Positions 33,865 through 46,867 of a stretch of DNA of 64,000 bases are shown piece after piece. Position numbers and translations under genes: made by a program. The DNA is from Eustoma russellianum (Eukaryota; Streptophyta; Magnoliopsida; Gentianales; Gentianaceae). Where the stretch lies: assembly GCA_036186865.1 (NCBI GenBank), contig AP025055.1, positions 22,223,848-22,287,847 on the forward strand, written 5' to 3'. Positions within the stretch are counted from its first letter, which is position 1. Every line of letters starts with the position of its first letter. The notes below the pieces were generated by a model. The model did not search any database. It was not told where the DNA came from and saw nothing but the letters and a program-made list of their open reading frames with translations.

Positions 33865-36800
33865 AGACTAACTTCTTGGTGGGTTGGATTCATCTTAACC
33901 TCCCGTCAAGCTTCATTTTGGTAAGACAATTTATTCTCAAACTAACCCCTATTATATGTTTAAATAGTGACTAACATCTATCTCCACTCCTCCTCCAAAA
34001 CCGTGTATAATAGGGAGAGGTTGGAGGAAACTTCACTCTATTTCAAACAAGGCTCAAGCTAGAAGGAAGTTTTAAGATCCAAGAAGGCAAGTACACTATA
34101 AATGCTCTTGACTTATGTGTGAAAGTATATGCTTGAATTTCTAGCTGTTATTAAGATTTAATCCTAGTTTGAAAGTATTAAGCTTGAAGCATGAATGCTT
34201 AGTGTTCCTTAAGAAAGGTGACTTGCATGTGTGAAATTCCCCTCAAAGATGAGTTCTTTTCCTCCTTTGAATATGAATATGTTGCATGTCTAAGATAAAT
34301 GTGGTAAAAATTCTCTCTCTTACCATGTAAGGGGGACGGTTGAAGGAGGAGGTAGGGTTGAACAACATTTCTTGTGAAAGAAAATGTCTTGTGAGGTAAA
34401 AGATATATGGAAGTTGTATGTTTGAATGTATTATGTGCTCAAACTTGAATATGATATAAGTTCTAATGACCATAAAAAATGGGCTGCTTTGGTGATTATT
34501 TGAAAGATGAATTAGTCTTGCTAGGAATAGAGTTAAAGAAGTGTACAATGCATATAGGCGTGTTCTATGTATGTGTGTTTGTAAGGCTATTTTGACATGA
34601 CTCATGTATAGTTTATCTAAGGTTTAAAGGATGTTATGAGGCTTGGAATGATTATGTTGAAGTGTGTATTGATGGTCTTTAAGTTATTTTTATGGAAGTA
34701 AGTCGATTGGAAATGCTTGAACCATAAAAGTGATGAAGTGTTGAAATTACTGGAACAGGATAGTTTTATGTGACGTGTTATATGACCTGAAAATGAACCT
34801 TATGAACGCTCAATTTGGCTGAATTTTGGTATGATGATATCCTTATATGTGTATTAAGTTTGTGAGTTGGAATTTTGGTAAAAGGAATTGTGGTTTGACC
34901 TGAATATTATTTTTAGTAGGAACTGGTCAAACAGAAATTACTGGAACCGGACAGTTAGGTGTAGTAAATGGGTTTTCCTGAAAACGAACCTTAGGAGTGT
35001 GCAAATGAGCTAATTCTTGGTATGATGTTATTTTGATATGTGTAGAAAATTTGAGACTTGGAATTTTGGTAAAAGGAATTGTGGTTTGACCTGAATGTAT
35101 TTTTTTATGAGAACTGGTCATACAAGAGTTACTGGAACTGGACAGTTTTGAGTAGCAAGTTGTTTGGCCCGAAAATGAACCTTAGGAATGCGCAAATGAG
35201 CTGATATTTGGTATGATGATAGCTTGATGTGTGTAGTAAATTGGCTGTAATTTCGGTAAAAAAACCTGTGGTTTGGTCACAATGAAATATTTGGTAAAAC
35301 TGGTCGTTCCAGATTAGGCATGTACCTAGACTTAGAAGAATAATTTGATGACTCCACTAAACTTATTAGATTGCCTTGGAATTTTTATGGTCATTACCTA
35401 AGTCATAGATGTACATGTTCATGTAAAGAAACCAGCTTGAAACCACCATTTCTATGGTTAAAAACTGAGCTGAAGTTAGTCGTACAAATCTGGAAAACAG
35501 GACAGTTTAATGACATAAGTTGTAAGGCTTTGATTTTGCTCATTTAGGCTTGAATGTGATGTCTGGACAAATGAATATTGTTCCTTGGTATGTTAGCTAT
35601 GTTTTCCAGGTGATGACCCAAATTGAATAAGGTTTTATGATCCAGGAAACTGAGGTAAGGCGGGTACTGCCCTGCTGATTTCAGCGGTACATTTTGATGG
35701 TAATTTGATGTTTTGAGGACTTTAGACATTTCGAAATGTTACGAAATTTTTATGGCATATGTCTAAGACTCCATTATGCATATGTATGGCATGAGTTTAT
35801 GAAAATCAGCCAGAATTGATGAACATGAGGCTGTATGATCAGAACGTTATTGCTGGACAGTTTTCCAGCTTAAAAGACAAGTCCGCATAGGCTTGTTATG
35901 ATGTAATTGTTCACGAGTTGCATGTTGTATATCATGCATTGCCTTATCCATGTTCATACAGATTATGAGACTGATTTTCATGCCAAAGAATGATGAGAAA
36001 GATATTTTGAAAAGAAGTTTTCAGTTTTGAAAGAAAGATTCCTATGGTACCATTTATTTCTGCCCAGCACAACCCGTTCCAGATCAGGGGTTAATTAATC
36101 TGATGATGATCATGACCGTCCAGGCCCGGAAAGAATAGACCTGATTGTGATGATTTATGACCGTTCAGGTTCAGAGAGAATAGACTTGATAATGACCGTT
36201 CAGGCCCGGAGAGAATAGACCTCATAATGACGATTATGACCGTACATGCCTGGAGAGAATAGACCTGATGACGATGATTGACTGTATGACCGTTTTTTGA
36301 TCCGAAAATAATAGATCCGAAGGGAATGATATGATAGCCTCAGATCCGGATATAATAGATCTGAACACTCTCTACTCCTTGTTTTATGACGAGTATGATT
36401 TGAAAGAAAGAATGAAAGAAAAAGATGTTCATGGCATCATTTTGCTCTACATTGCATATTCATACACATCGCATATGGTCAGGAGCATAATGTTGAGTCT
36501 ATTTTCATTAAGCTATGATCTTATTTCCTTCATGACTAAGTTATGACTTTATTGCATTGGCGGCTATTGACTGAAGGGGGTGAAATGCTAGTCGAATGCT
36601 AGATGTTCTGTTACTTAGGTTATGATCTCATTATCTTACGATACCTAAGTTACGATCTTATTACTGTTGTTACATAAGTTATGATTTTATTATCTTTGTG
36701 GCTTCTGAGTTGAAAGACATGTATGATGGAAAGAGGTCCAAATTTTGTGGGTTTGGTTATTGTGTATACTTTCCATTTAATTCATGATTGTTTATGGTAT

Positions 36801-37217
36801 ATTTGCTGGTGACTTTGTCACTCACCCCTTATTTTTCCTCCCAGAGCCTGCAGGAAACGGGGTATATTGGATTGATGATGGGCCTAGGGTTTCCTATCCA
36901 TAGACGTGCGAGAGAAGGACAGCTTAAGGACTTTATTATGATGGTTATGTTTGATAACTTATGACGGAACTTTAAATTCGGATTTCTCTTTATATTTTGT
37001 GGACATGGATGTGAACGTTGTGATGGATATTCGGCATGTTTTATTTAAAAGTTTTTATTCTGCCTCAATTTTTTTGCTTACCTGTTGACGTGTAAGCAGA
37101 AAAAGTCCATACAATTCGTTATGGACTACGATATGATGTGGATTGATGTCTGGTACTCTCTGTAGTGAAGTACGGCGGGCGCACCGTATCCGGCATGGCC
37201 GGGGTGCGGGCGCTACA
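33865..37217 (+). repeat. Gypsy F 3' LTR, second piece
   Basis: Resumes after G with its TSD copy AGACT and aligns with 24750-27360. It keeps about 735 bp lost from the 5' LTR, including the ~40-bp tandem repeats (36108-36330). It ends GGGCGCTACA at 37217, followed by TSD ATCTT. No gene is seen. Confidence 0.88.
36108..36330 (+). repeat. Degenerate ~40-bp tandem repeat in gypsy F LTR
   Basis: Four to five copies of a unit built on gaccgttcaggcccggagag then aatagacctgat, followed by related units with gatccg...aatagatc. The same repeat, complemented, lies in both D LTRs. Confidence 0.85.
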
Positions 37218-37228
37218 ATCTTACACTC

Positions 37229-37271
<43 letters not shown>
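37229..37271. repeat. (CA)n(TA)n microsatellite
   Basis: About nine CA units followed by about twelve TA units within the copia A LTR; B's LTR has TA-rich sequence at the related place. Confidence 0.95.
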
Positions 37272-38615
37272 TTATACATACATATATATACATTATATAT
37301 ATTCATATTTTTTTAAAAGACACAATACACATGTATTTCAGCGTACTACCGACACGTTACATATATCACAAGCGTACGTCAATGTCACACCACTATATAC
37401 ACCTCATATTTATGATTATATTCAGGTCTTATATCATATGATATAAGTCATGGTGATGACGAAATTATAAGACATGTTACAAGGTCATAAACCGAAAATT
37501 ATCGTATCGGTGACTACCAAACTTCACCGATGTATCATGTACTTGCCACATAAATATGGCAAGCCCACACACATCAAAAATAGCCAACAATTTTGTGGCT
37601 CACATGTTCAAATCAGCCACTAAATCATTCTATGTTGGCACACACAAATCAGCCACAATTTAGGCAAAAATTGTGGAGATTTCAAATTCAAATTCTTTTA
37701 AGCAAATAGGCGCCTTCTCCATCAGTCACATGAGCTGAATATCTACCTTATTTTATGTAAATTATGTGTGACATAACATATATGACATGTGCAAGAAGTT
37801 TGAATTTAATCAGAGAAAAATCGTGTAATCGACGAATAGTCAAAAATTCGGTTTTCTACAAACACAACACATGGAACCTTTTTTTTGCGTGAGATGTAAC
37901 ATGTATCTAGACACTTTTTACACATTCAAGAAATGTTAAAGTATTCTAGAAAATTCAAATTAGGGCTGAATGAAATTTACCATACGTAAAAGAGTAGGCC
38001 AATTTTGACAAAGCTTACTGAAATAAAATTCAGCACATGGCCAAGTCATACTACACACCCATTTCACTTTGAATGGAGCCTAGGTGGAGCTTAGTTGGCA
38101 TCTCAATTGGTGGAGAATATACCACACAAGTTTAGTGACATAAAAGAGTGCACCACACAAGGAAAGATTTCAAACTGCAACACATGCTGAAAATTTCAGC
38201 ACATGTGTATGGTAGGCCAATTTTGTGGTCTTAATGCTCCTTAATTTGCATCCCAAATTCAAGGGATTGAAGGTTGGTAGTATGGAAATATTTTGACTAC
38301 TTTTGAGAACATGTTTTGTAAGTTTTTTTTCCATATTTTACAGCTCATTAAAGGATGCCAAGTTGGACCAGTCATCAAGTGACAAGTAAGCAAGGTCAAG
38401 TCATCCTTCTAATCATGTGGCGCCAAGTAAGCAAGATGGTGTCATCCCTACACAAGGCAATGTTCCAAGGACATTAAAGAGAATTCTCAAGAAAGGAAGA
38501 AGCCCTAGGGGGGCGCCACATGAGGATAAAAGGAGAAGTGTAGTGCAAACAAGGCCAAGCAACTTTCACATTTTCTCTAAAGTGCAAAAGGATCTATAAC
38601 TCTATTCTTCTACCT

Positions 38616-38646
38616 TTCTTCTTCTTCTTCTTCTTCTTCTTCTTCT
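38616..38646. repeat. (CTT)n microsatellite
   Basis: About ten CTT units in the A LTR. Confidence 0.95.
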
Positions 38647-39605
38647 CTCAAGCCTATTGTTCATATATTCTAAATATTGTATGGGCTTTGAATATACCAC
38701 CCACAGTCATTCATTTATGTAAAAGGTTGATCAAGGTGTGATCAAACCTTCATTCAATCGGTGGTGGTGTCCGTGATTTGTTTGCTCGATTGTATTTTTG
38801 AAAAATGATGGAGTCAGTGTGTAACTCCAGTCACCCTTGTGGCAATGTATTTATTGTGTTTAGTGATAACCGAGGAAGGATTCATGGAAGACTGGAGTAG
38901 GTTGATTTAACCGAACTAGTATAAAATCCTTGGTGTGTTTACTTCAGTGTACTTTAATTTCAGCTTCTCGTATTCTGTATCAATTTCATTGCAAAGGTAA
39001 AAATAGTAAAAAAAATTCAAAAATCATAAAACTTTGCAGAGACATATCCACCTCTCCTAGTTTTCATTTAGCGGAAGTGTCAACTCATTTGGAGAAGTAT
39101 AAGACAGTCAAACTAGGATAGTTCTGAGATTAGTGCAATCTGATTTTCAGAATTGAAAAGGTTGAGAACATCAACGTGATTGACATACTTCCCAAAAGAA
39201 TTTTTAAAAACTGTTTCAAACCATTAAAATAAATATCTTGAAGGTCTTTCCATTAAATTTTTAGACTATTTGGAGTCACCAATTAATCGGAATAAATTTG
39301 TTAAGTCAGAGTACATTTTCTGATAGATTTGCGCAATCTGACCAAAAACGTATTTTCAAGGGGTTAGGAGTGGAATTTTAATTTGAAATTTTTATGAGAT
39401 ACTCAGAAAATCTGAGAATCTATTCACATCGAATTGCATAATTTTTTAACGTTTGTAACTAGGTCATTGAATTATTTCAAATCAGGATATGAAAACAGAA
39501 ACTGTTTTTAGAAATGAGGCTTTTGGTTCAAAAGTTTTTAAAAACAAAATTTTCCGCATCCACTATTCAACCCTCCCTTCTAGTGGTGCTATATAGGTCC
39601 TACAA

Positions 39606-41292
39606 TGATGATAAAAGGATAGGGCGTACCGTATAGAATTAAGTACAATTGTTATATCACGATATGCGGTATTGGAAAAATTTTATCACGCATTAAAAAA
39701 TAAGGGACTCCAACTAGCAAATAACTTAGGTAGCCTAATTAAATTGAAATAGAAAGTGGTAAACAAAAATTTCTTTTAAAGTTAAATAAAGGGAAAAGGT
39801 GAGTTAAGATGGAGAAAATATGGTAGGCTAAAACTTGCCCTGTTCTACTCCAATACCCCTCTTTTGACCGCCCATCTGGTTAACATTAGTGGGGAGTTAT
39901 TTTATTTATCCACTAGCAATAGTCTTCTTCCACCACTATAGACATTACAAGTGTGTAATATATAACAAAATTCTTCCAACACTTCTCAATATTCTTCCAA
40001 CACTAAGCCATATTTTTACATGTCTTAAAGCACCATGATTTCCCTCCTTTCCTTTATGATGAAGATTCTCCACTTCTCCCATTTTTACATGGAAATTTCG
40101 GATTCTCCACTTCTCCCATTTTTACATGGAAATTTCGGCCACCTATGCAAGGGAATGGAGAAGAATTTCTTTTTTTGTCTTGCACCCTCAATTCCCAACC
40201 CAGTCACATAACATGCAAATTCCCCAACCAATTACAAAACATGCAAGAATACTAGACAAGGTTTCTTACACCCCACATGTTCATTCTTTTTGTCAAGTTA
40301 TTCTCCCCAACCAATACTTTATCATGCATTCTTACACCCTAATCATACACTTCTCTTTCCAACAAAATGATTAAGATCCACTCTCACTAACCAAGATAAC
40401 AATTTTGGCCAACTACATGAAGGGGGAAGAATTTACCTAGCCATTTACTCCACCCTCTATTTTCTTCTTACACACAACATTTTCTCCACTATTATCAAGC
40501 ACCTAAACAGAATTAATTCATACAAAAAATGGGAAGGGAATCTCTTCTTACAACCCTCCACTTTTAACCATTCACAAGACATGCAACGTTACACCCATCA
40601 TTTCCCCATTCTCCCCAACAAAAAACAAGACAAGATTTCCCCCACTAACTCCCCTAGAATTTCGGCCATATGTGGAGCAAGGGTAAGGATTCCATTCATT
40701 TCTCTTTTTCATCCTCATTTCATTTCATCTCCACAAGAACACCTCTCTCACGCTCTTCTCACTAGGAATCAAATCCTTCAAGTCTCTAAAGTGCAACAAA
40801 CTTAGATTATAAGGGACTAAGGGCACTACCTCTCTTATTTTTTTCTACACTTCAAACATTCCTTCTATACATTTTTCAAGATATATACTCTCTCACCTCT
40901 CCTTCTCCCCAAAAGTTCCATTTTCATTTCAAAATCTCCAAAGAAGTCTCCAATTTCTTTCCTTTCTACCTCATGATCGTGAGCAACACAAAGAGAGGAA
41001 GAGAAGAATTTCGTTTCACATTTTCACCCTTCTTTGTTCTAATCTTACTCTAAACCAAGAATCCTTTTTCTCTCTCAATAAAGGAAGATCAAAGTCTTCA
41101 AAACCCTACCTTCCCTTTAAACCTTGAGCTCTTCAAAGGAACAATGAATGAAACTTTCTTCCATTCTAAGTGGAAAAGAAGACATGTAAGTGTAGAAAGT
41201 CCTCAATCAAAACCAAAGGTAAGATTTTACAACCTTTGATCCTATTGATTCTCCTTCTTTCATACTTCTAAATTCCTCAACTTTCTTCCTCA
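39606..41292 (+). repeat. Probable gypsy-type LTR remnant H, left part
   Basis: Non-coding stretch between copia A and solo LTR I. It is C/T-rich in its later part, like the transcribed part of the F LTR. It belongs with 42805-45748 because solo LTR I splits them with a clean TSD. The left boundary is uncertain. Short open frames around 40126-40805 are not recognised. Confidence 0.5.
40064..40137. repeat. Perfect 37-bp tandem duplication
   Basis: 40064-40100 and 40101-40137 are identical (unit begins gattctccacttctccc). Confidence 0.95.
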
Positions 41293-41782
41293 TGTTAGGA
41301 AATGGACGAGATCACTGCTATCAAACACGCACAGCAGAAAAACTCGATCTTTGATTTCCTACCAAGGATCCATGTTGTTCGTTTAATTCGATGAAAGAAA
41401 TTCAAAAACTAACCTCTGTAGATTTGAAATCTACAAACGAAGGAGGTGCAATAATACAATCACCCTCCGTCGGTATCCATACGAATGCCGTCGTTGTAGT
41501 GCTAGCTCTCTGGAACAGCTGGCTGAAAGAAATCGTTTTCTCCAAAACGGTTCTGTTTTTGTTTTCTCTGATCTCTCTCTTGTGTACGTGACAGAGCTCT
41601 GTATATCCATATATATAGACCTTAAATCCCATTCAAAATAGGATTAGTTGAGGCCAATCAAAGTCTATATCAAATGTGGATTCTGGCAAGATTGGATAAG
41701 ACCAATCAAAATCCATATCAGATTTGGATTCTATTAATAATATCCAATAATATAAACACATATATATTTAAAGAAAAATAGA

Positions 41783-41818
<36 letters not shown>

Positions 41819-41819
41819 T
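41783..41819. repeat. (AAT)n microsatellite
   Basis: About twelve AAT units. Confidence 0.95.
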
Positions 41820-42526
41820 AATATCTAACATTAATATTAATAATATTAATCTCAACACATATGCATTCTTGTGTGTGACCTGATATGGCCATATTAATTG
41901 GCAGTTGGTTAAATGTTTATTAAACAAACAAGTCGTAATTCACCTCTAGCAAGGTGTTACGATTACCTAATTAATACGAGTACAATCCAACTAGCCATAT
42001 AATAGTACATGTATTAATCCCTTTGTCACACGATATCTAGTTTGAACATAACCTATGGTCAGTGTCATACTTGTATTGTTCAAACATATTACTCGATCTC
42101 CAAGTAGACTGATAAAGCAAATGATATTGATCACATTATCAATTCATTTGGGCATGACCATATATTTCAGTCTCACTTATTGAGGGGGGCCCCAATAGAT
42201 ATCTCTCTCAAAAAAGAGGGACAAATTCTATCTTGATTGTTCAATATCCTCTACATAATTTCTATCATGTTCAATCATGACCTTTATTATTATTCAGTTA
42301 CGAATAATGTTTGATCATGTCAAAATATAACAGTCTTTATGTCGGAGACTATGAGAATCTCAAATCTAAGTTAAAATATAACTATCATGAGATTTATTTA
42401 TGACGCTAATCCATGTAGTAATCTCATGATGGGTCTATCCAACACATTGTTCTTTAACATGTATCTATGAAACTGATTTGTATCATCATACACATAATCA
42501 TCTCATAAGTATCAAATCAATATTCA

Positions 42527-42645
42527 TCAACAACAACAACAATTATACCCTGTATATCCCAACGACAGTAAAAGCTATCGCTAGGGTCTGGAGATGGTTA
42601 GAGACAGGCAAACAATAGGGATAGAGAGTTTGCTTCCAATAACAA
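42527..42645 (-). mobile_element. SINE 3' end (Au-SINE-like), minus strand
   Basis: On the minus strand it reads ...ttgcctgtctctaacc, then ctccagaccctagcgatag, then gggatatacagggta and a (GTT)n tail. The block ccagaccc...atactgggt plus GTT tail is typical of the 3' end of plant Au-type SINEs. The tRNA-derived head with A and B boxes is not evident, so this is a 5'-truncated or diverged copy inside solo LTR I. Confidence 0.65.
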
Positions 42646-44644
42646 ATTATTTTATCTCTGTAACAATAATGAACTAGGGACATATATCATAATTATGTAA
42701 CATACTAACCAACAGTAATGATAATAAAATATTTTTATTAATCATAAATGTATAGAACAAAAATATCCAAATCAATGGCCTAGGGCACATACAATAACAC
42801 CTCATTTGACACTCAAGGCTGAGAGTTCCTAGGAGAAGGAAGTGATTTTCTAACTTGCAAAAAGGAGAATAGCCTTAAGGACATTCAAAGGTAAGAGCTT
42901 CAGTAAGAATTAATGCTAGAAACTTATAAGAATTCTTGTTTCAAAATGTTTAACCATCTCCTTTTTCTAGCCTTAGGCTGTGGCTACCATCTAAGGGAAA
43001 GAACAAGAAATCTTTTCCATTTTAAGGTTTAAGTCTAAGAATAGGAAAGTATTTTTCTTTGTTTCTTTATGCATGTTAAAAAATATATCATCTATGTTCA
43101 AATGCACACTTGGATCATGCATGCATATGTTCAAAGAATGTTTCTACCATGATAATTTAAAAAGTATTAATGCATGGCAGTTATGTGATGATCTTTGTGT
43201 GATTCTTGATTATGTATACACTTATGAATCGGAAGATATTGAAAAATGTCTTGCATGTAAAATGTAAGATATATATAAGCCTCATTTTTGTATTTGTATG
43301 TAAAGTTCAAGATGAGTAGTGGTGTTCTATGTTGTTGCATGTCCCACCTAGTATTGAAAGATGAATGCTTGTGTCATTATACTATGAAATCATGTATATA
43401 ATCATTGTATGTTAAAAAGGGATGTAGGGAGTAATTATGATACATGCATGATATATGAAATAAAGTAGTAATTATGTGTAAATTGGTTGTAGGCCTCTCG
43501 GCCATGTGGGCATCCTTGGAAGAAACAAGTCTCATCACCTATACATGGATACACGAGTATGAAGGTATGTGTATTATGAATCATATGACTTATCATTCAA
43601 TAAAACAAGTGGGTTACATGCATGATGAGTATATAATTGATAAAGTGTTTATAGGGTAAGGTCATTCAGCCAAAGGTGTAGATATATGTACTAATCATTT
43701 GTTTATGTATCTACATAGATATACGTATATGAAATATGTCTCAAATGATGTGTTATATAACATGGACATATATACCCCTCGGCTAGTGCATATGTTTAGG
43801 TGTCAATGAAGTATTATATTTACTTGGCTACATGTATGGGAGAAAATGTGTACTATGTATCATTTGATATGCTAGTTGATGGTATAAGCCTAAGAACATG
43901 TGTATGACACAGTATACAAATTGATAAGTGAACAATATGTTAAATATGCACAATTAAGAAAAGGATGATATGTATATATCAAGTCTAAAAATAGACTACT
44001 CGTAAGGCAATAAAACAAAATGGAATCGCACTAAATTAGGGTAAGGATGTTAGTGGTTAAAGCCCAAAAAGTGGGGTGTTTTGAAGGACCAAAAACGAGA
44101 CTACATAGAAAGGACAAAACGTGTATTTCACATAAGATTAGGACATGAAATATGAGCCTCAGTTTTGACATTAAGTGCTGGAATTTTAGATGTGTAAAAC
44201 CAGCCCAAAACCGAGTATAAACGCATGCTTACACGAGTCAAAGCTTTGAATCGAAAAGATTTTCTCACACGACCTATTTTATGGAAATGTTTTATCACAT
44301 GAAATGTTTTAAGGAGTTTTACGTGACATATTTGACGGAATCACTTTTATCACGTGATACGTTTTTAAAGAAATAAAGGATTTTAAACAAACTGTACGAC
44401 GTACCGACTAATTCCAACGACATAGTTATACGATGACATGATTCGCTGTTTTCACAGCATACGTTATACGATGTTATGACTCGGTGCTTCCACAGCATAC
44501 GTCATGTTTGGAGGCCAGTCTGATGTCAGGTGCAGTAGAGAGGATTAAGGGCAACCTATGTATGTTACCCTTGCCACATGACACTAGAACCGAGGTGAGA
44601 GGTTGGTGTCATGGGGCATAGTTCCCTAGCCTATTGGCCAAGTG

Positions 44645-44755
44645 TAACACCTTTTCTAGGACAAGAGATCTCCGCTATACAGTTGATACGTATATTTTAT
44701 GTTTTGGCTGAGTGTTACACCATTTCTAGGACCCGAGATCTCCGCTATAACACGT
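44645..44755. repeat. Tandem duplication of ~72 bp
   Basis: Two diverged copies containing gtgtaacaccttttctagga and gtgttacaccatttctagga, each followed by gagatctccgctata. Confidence 0.85.
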
Positions 44756-44871
44756 TATCTTTATCCCTTGGGACAGAGATATTATTTGCCTACCACTTAC
44801 CCTCCCCAGACCCTAACGATAGCTTTTGCTGTCGTTAGAATATACTGGGTACGGATGATGATGATGATGAC
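44755..44871 (+). mobile_element. SINE 3' end (Au-SINE-like), plus strand
   Basis: Reads ttgcctaccacttaccctcc, then ccagaccctaacgatagc and gaatatactgggta with a (GAT)n tail. It aligns with the complement of 42527-42645, so the two are copies of one SINE family with different tails. The head is not recognised. Confidence 0.65.
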
Positions 44872-45748
44872 TCAATATGGGCAGTTAGTCGGCGAGTCGT
44901 GTGTTACCATTCGTACGTGATGAAAGAGGCTACATACATATTTTGAAATGGATTTGATACGATGGTTACGAAAAAGATTATGTTTTGAAAAGTTAATGAA
45001 AAGTGATTCATGTTATTTATTTGTACGAGCATATGCATATTACCTGAGTCATCCTACTGGATACATGCTTAGACCATCAGTGGAGCTTAAGATGAAAGGA
45101 TGGAGTATGATTCGTGACACAGACATAACCAAATGAGTTTAGCATAAGACACGGGTTAAAAGCTTATTGAAATAAGTAATGCATGATATAAGACGAAAAT
45201 GATATAAGTTCTTCTATGGTTTCATCTTCCACACTTTATTAGATGTTAAATTAATTGCTTTAATTTGCAGTTTACTTGTAAACAGAGACACGTTATGTTT
45301 GTTACTTTACTTTTCTATTTTATTACCTCGTCTCGCTGTATGATCCACATGGTGAACCTGGGCGAAAATACTTTCTAGGCGATTCGTTGTTGCTCATTTC
45401 CTATTTTTACCATCTTACAAAGGCTCGAGAGTAGGTTTCGGATACTGCTGAAGCTAAGCCAAGGGTAGGTCATAGTGAGGAGTCTGCAGGCCATAGATTG
45501 TAGTTTGTACTTATATTTGTCCCAACTTGTATCACGATCTTTTGTACTAATGGTATTTCGGATGTACTCTGATTTAGTTAGTTTATTGGGATGCATGTCG
45601 ATTATGCTTTGTATATTTTATGATGCTTCTGCTATTTTGATACATGTTTACATGGACGTGCATATCGATGTTATCGACGCCTTATACTTCTCGTAGCAAA
45701 GTATGATGATGCATCGTGCCGAGACCCTAGATCCGGCGGGGCACTACA

Positions 45749-46860
45749 TAATCCATTCCAAGACCATATAATAATCCATTATAATCCATGTCCATAAAAT
45801 ATATTGTTCCATGATCCATTCCGTGCTAATGCAATAATGATGCAAATTTAGAAATAAAACAATGCATGCCCATGTCCATTTCTAGTCAGTGACTAGTCCA
45901 TATTCATATAATCCAATCCATGTCCATACCTGGTCAGAGACCAGTCTATATCCACATCTCATCCGCAGTGGGTATCGTGATTTTACAAACAATGCAAGAT
46001 GCAAGTTCCATGTCCTAATCCAATGAGTTTTTGCAATATCTCAAGTATAAATATCCTTATAGTCCATTCCCTGATAGTGCGATTATGATGAAAATATTAT
46101 AAAACAATGCAATGCATGTCCATATCTGGTCAATGACCAGTCCCATCCGCGGAGATTGTGTGAGTTCGCAAACAAATGCAATATGCAATTTTTCATGTTC
46201 AAAACAAATGTATTTTCGCAAAATGATGTGCCAAATGATCCATGTCCATACATTCATATTTACTAATCTATAGAATATTCATTAAGTGATGTACTCATAT
46301 TAATCCATCCAAGTTCCATTCATTTAAGTATATATATGTACACTTATCCATTCCAAGGTTCCTTCGATTTTTATATGTATATACTAATCCATCTAATGTT
46401 CATCCGGTTATGTACATATATTAGTCCATAGTCTTTGTCCATTTGGTCATAATTATACATATGTATTCCAATCCTTACAGAAATATTATACAGTACATAT
46501 CCATAATATAACATGCTCAAAATAAGTTTTACAACCATAATAAGTTTCACATTCCAACAAGTCCATATACAGTTTTATGTATATATACACACACCCCAAA
46601 TCTTTGTAATGTTCGCATGGTTATGTATGTATGCTACGCCCTACCACATCCATAATCCATTCCATATTACAACCTACACACCTTAGGTTCCATACTAACA
46701 TATAATTGCCCATAAATATTAGAATTATATCCTTCAATATAGTTACAACTTAGCAACTATCAGCGCCCCCACCTTCCTTCGTTGCTGTTCTTACCAGCGG
46801 CCATCACGCATGCATTGGACCAAAACCTTCCACCGTCTTCAAAGGTTGTCCCTCCATCCA
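45749..46860. repeat. Unclassified non-coding repetitive DNA with an internal duplication
   Basis: About 45814-46013 and 46060-46197 are diverged copies of one unit (tccattcc...aacaatgca...tggtcagagaccagtc...ccgcag). The rest is AT-rich, with many tccat motifs. It may be the complement of a gypsy LTR like D but I cannot align it. No gene is seen. Confidence 0.5.
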
Positions 46861-46867
46861 TTTTGTC

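Larger units (their letters stand above)
23760..37217 (+). mobile_element. Gypsy F: internally deleted chromovirus-like element, containing solo LTR G
   Basis: Plus-strand relative of D. It has a 5' LTR (23760-27360), an internal region of only about 2.9 kb, and a 3' LTR (30222-31212 plus 33865-37217, split by G). It is flanked by a perfect TSD ATCTT at 23755-23759 and 37218-37222, showing insertion into the 3' LTR of copia A. The internal region keeps pieces of gag, reverse transcriptase and integrase/chromodomain; the rest is lost, so it cannot be autonomous. Confidence 0.9.
37218..39604 (+). repeat. Copia A 3' LTR, second piece
   Basis: Resumes after F with TSD ATCTT. It resembles the B LTR in complement (for example the CA/TA microsatellite region and the flanks of the palindrome around 38184). 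The end matches 1-351. It ends in CCTACA at 39604. Total LTR length is about 2.7 kb. No gene is seen. Confidence 0.85.
41293..42799 (+). mobile_element. Solo LTR I
   Basis: 1507 bp, TGTTAGGAAATGG ... ACAATAACA, flanked by a perfect 5-bp TSD CCTCA at 41288-41292 and 42800-42804. There is no internal region, so it is a solo LTR; the lineage is not determined. Includes a TA-rich promoter-like stretch (about 41608-41620) and an AAT microsatellite (41783-41819). No gene is seen; the open frames at 41391-41632 lie on opposite strands and are unsupported. Confidence 0.82.
42805..45748 (+). repeat. Gypsy-type LTR remnant H, right part
   Basis: The end GATCCGGCGGGGCACTACA at 45748, preceded by cgtgccgagaccctag and by aggagtctgcaggcc, parallels the end of the F LTR (agagcctgcagg ... 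gcaccgtatccggc ... ggggcgctaca). It is therefore the 3' part of a Tekay-like LTR, solo or truncated. No coding region is supported. Confidence 0.6.

Noticed and set aside
37055..37446. Open frames over the CA/TA microsatellite
   Set aside because: Low-complexity translation (THTHTYIYIY type) spanning the F/A junction.
40126..40805. Possible small host peptides near 40126 and 40581
   Set aside because: C/T-rich frames in LTR-like sequence with no recognisable domain, signal or splice structure.
46741..46765. LTR end at agcgcccccacc near 46763
   Set aside because: Resembles the complement of gypsy LTR ends but no partner, TSD or alignable LTR body could be found.
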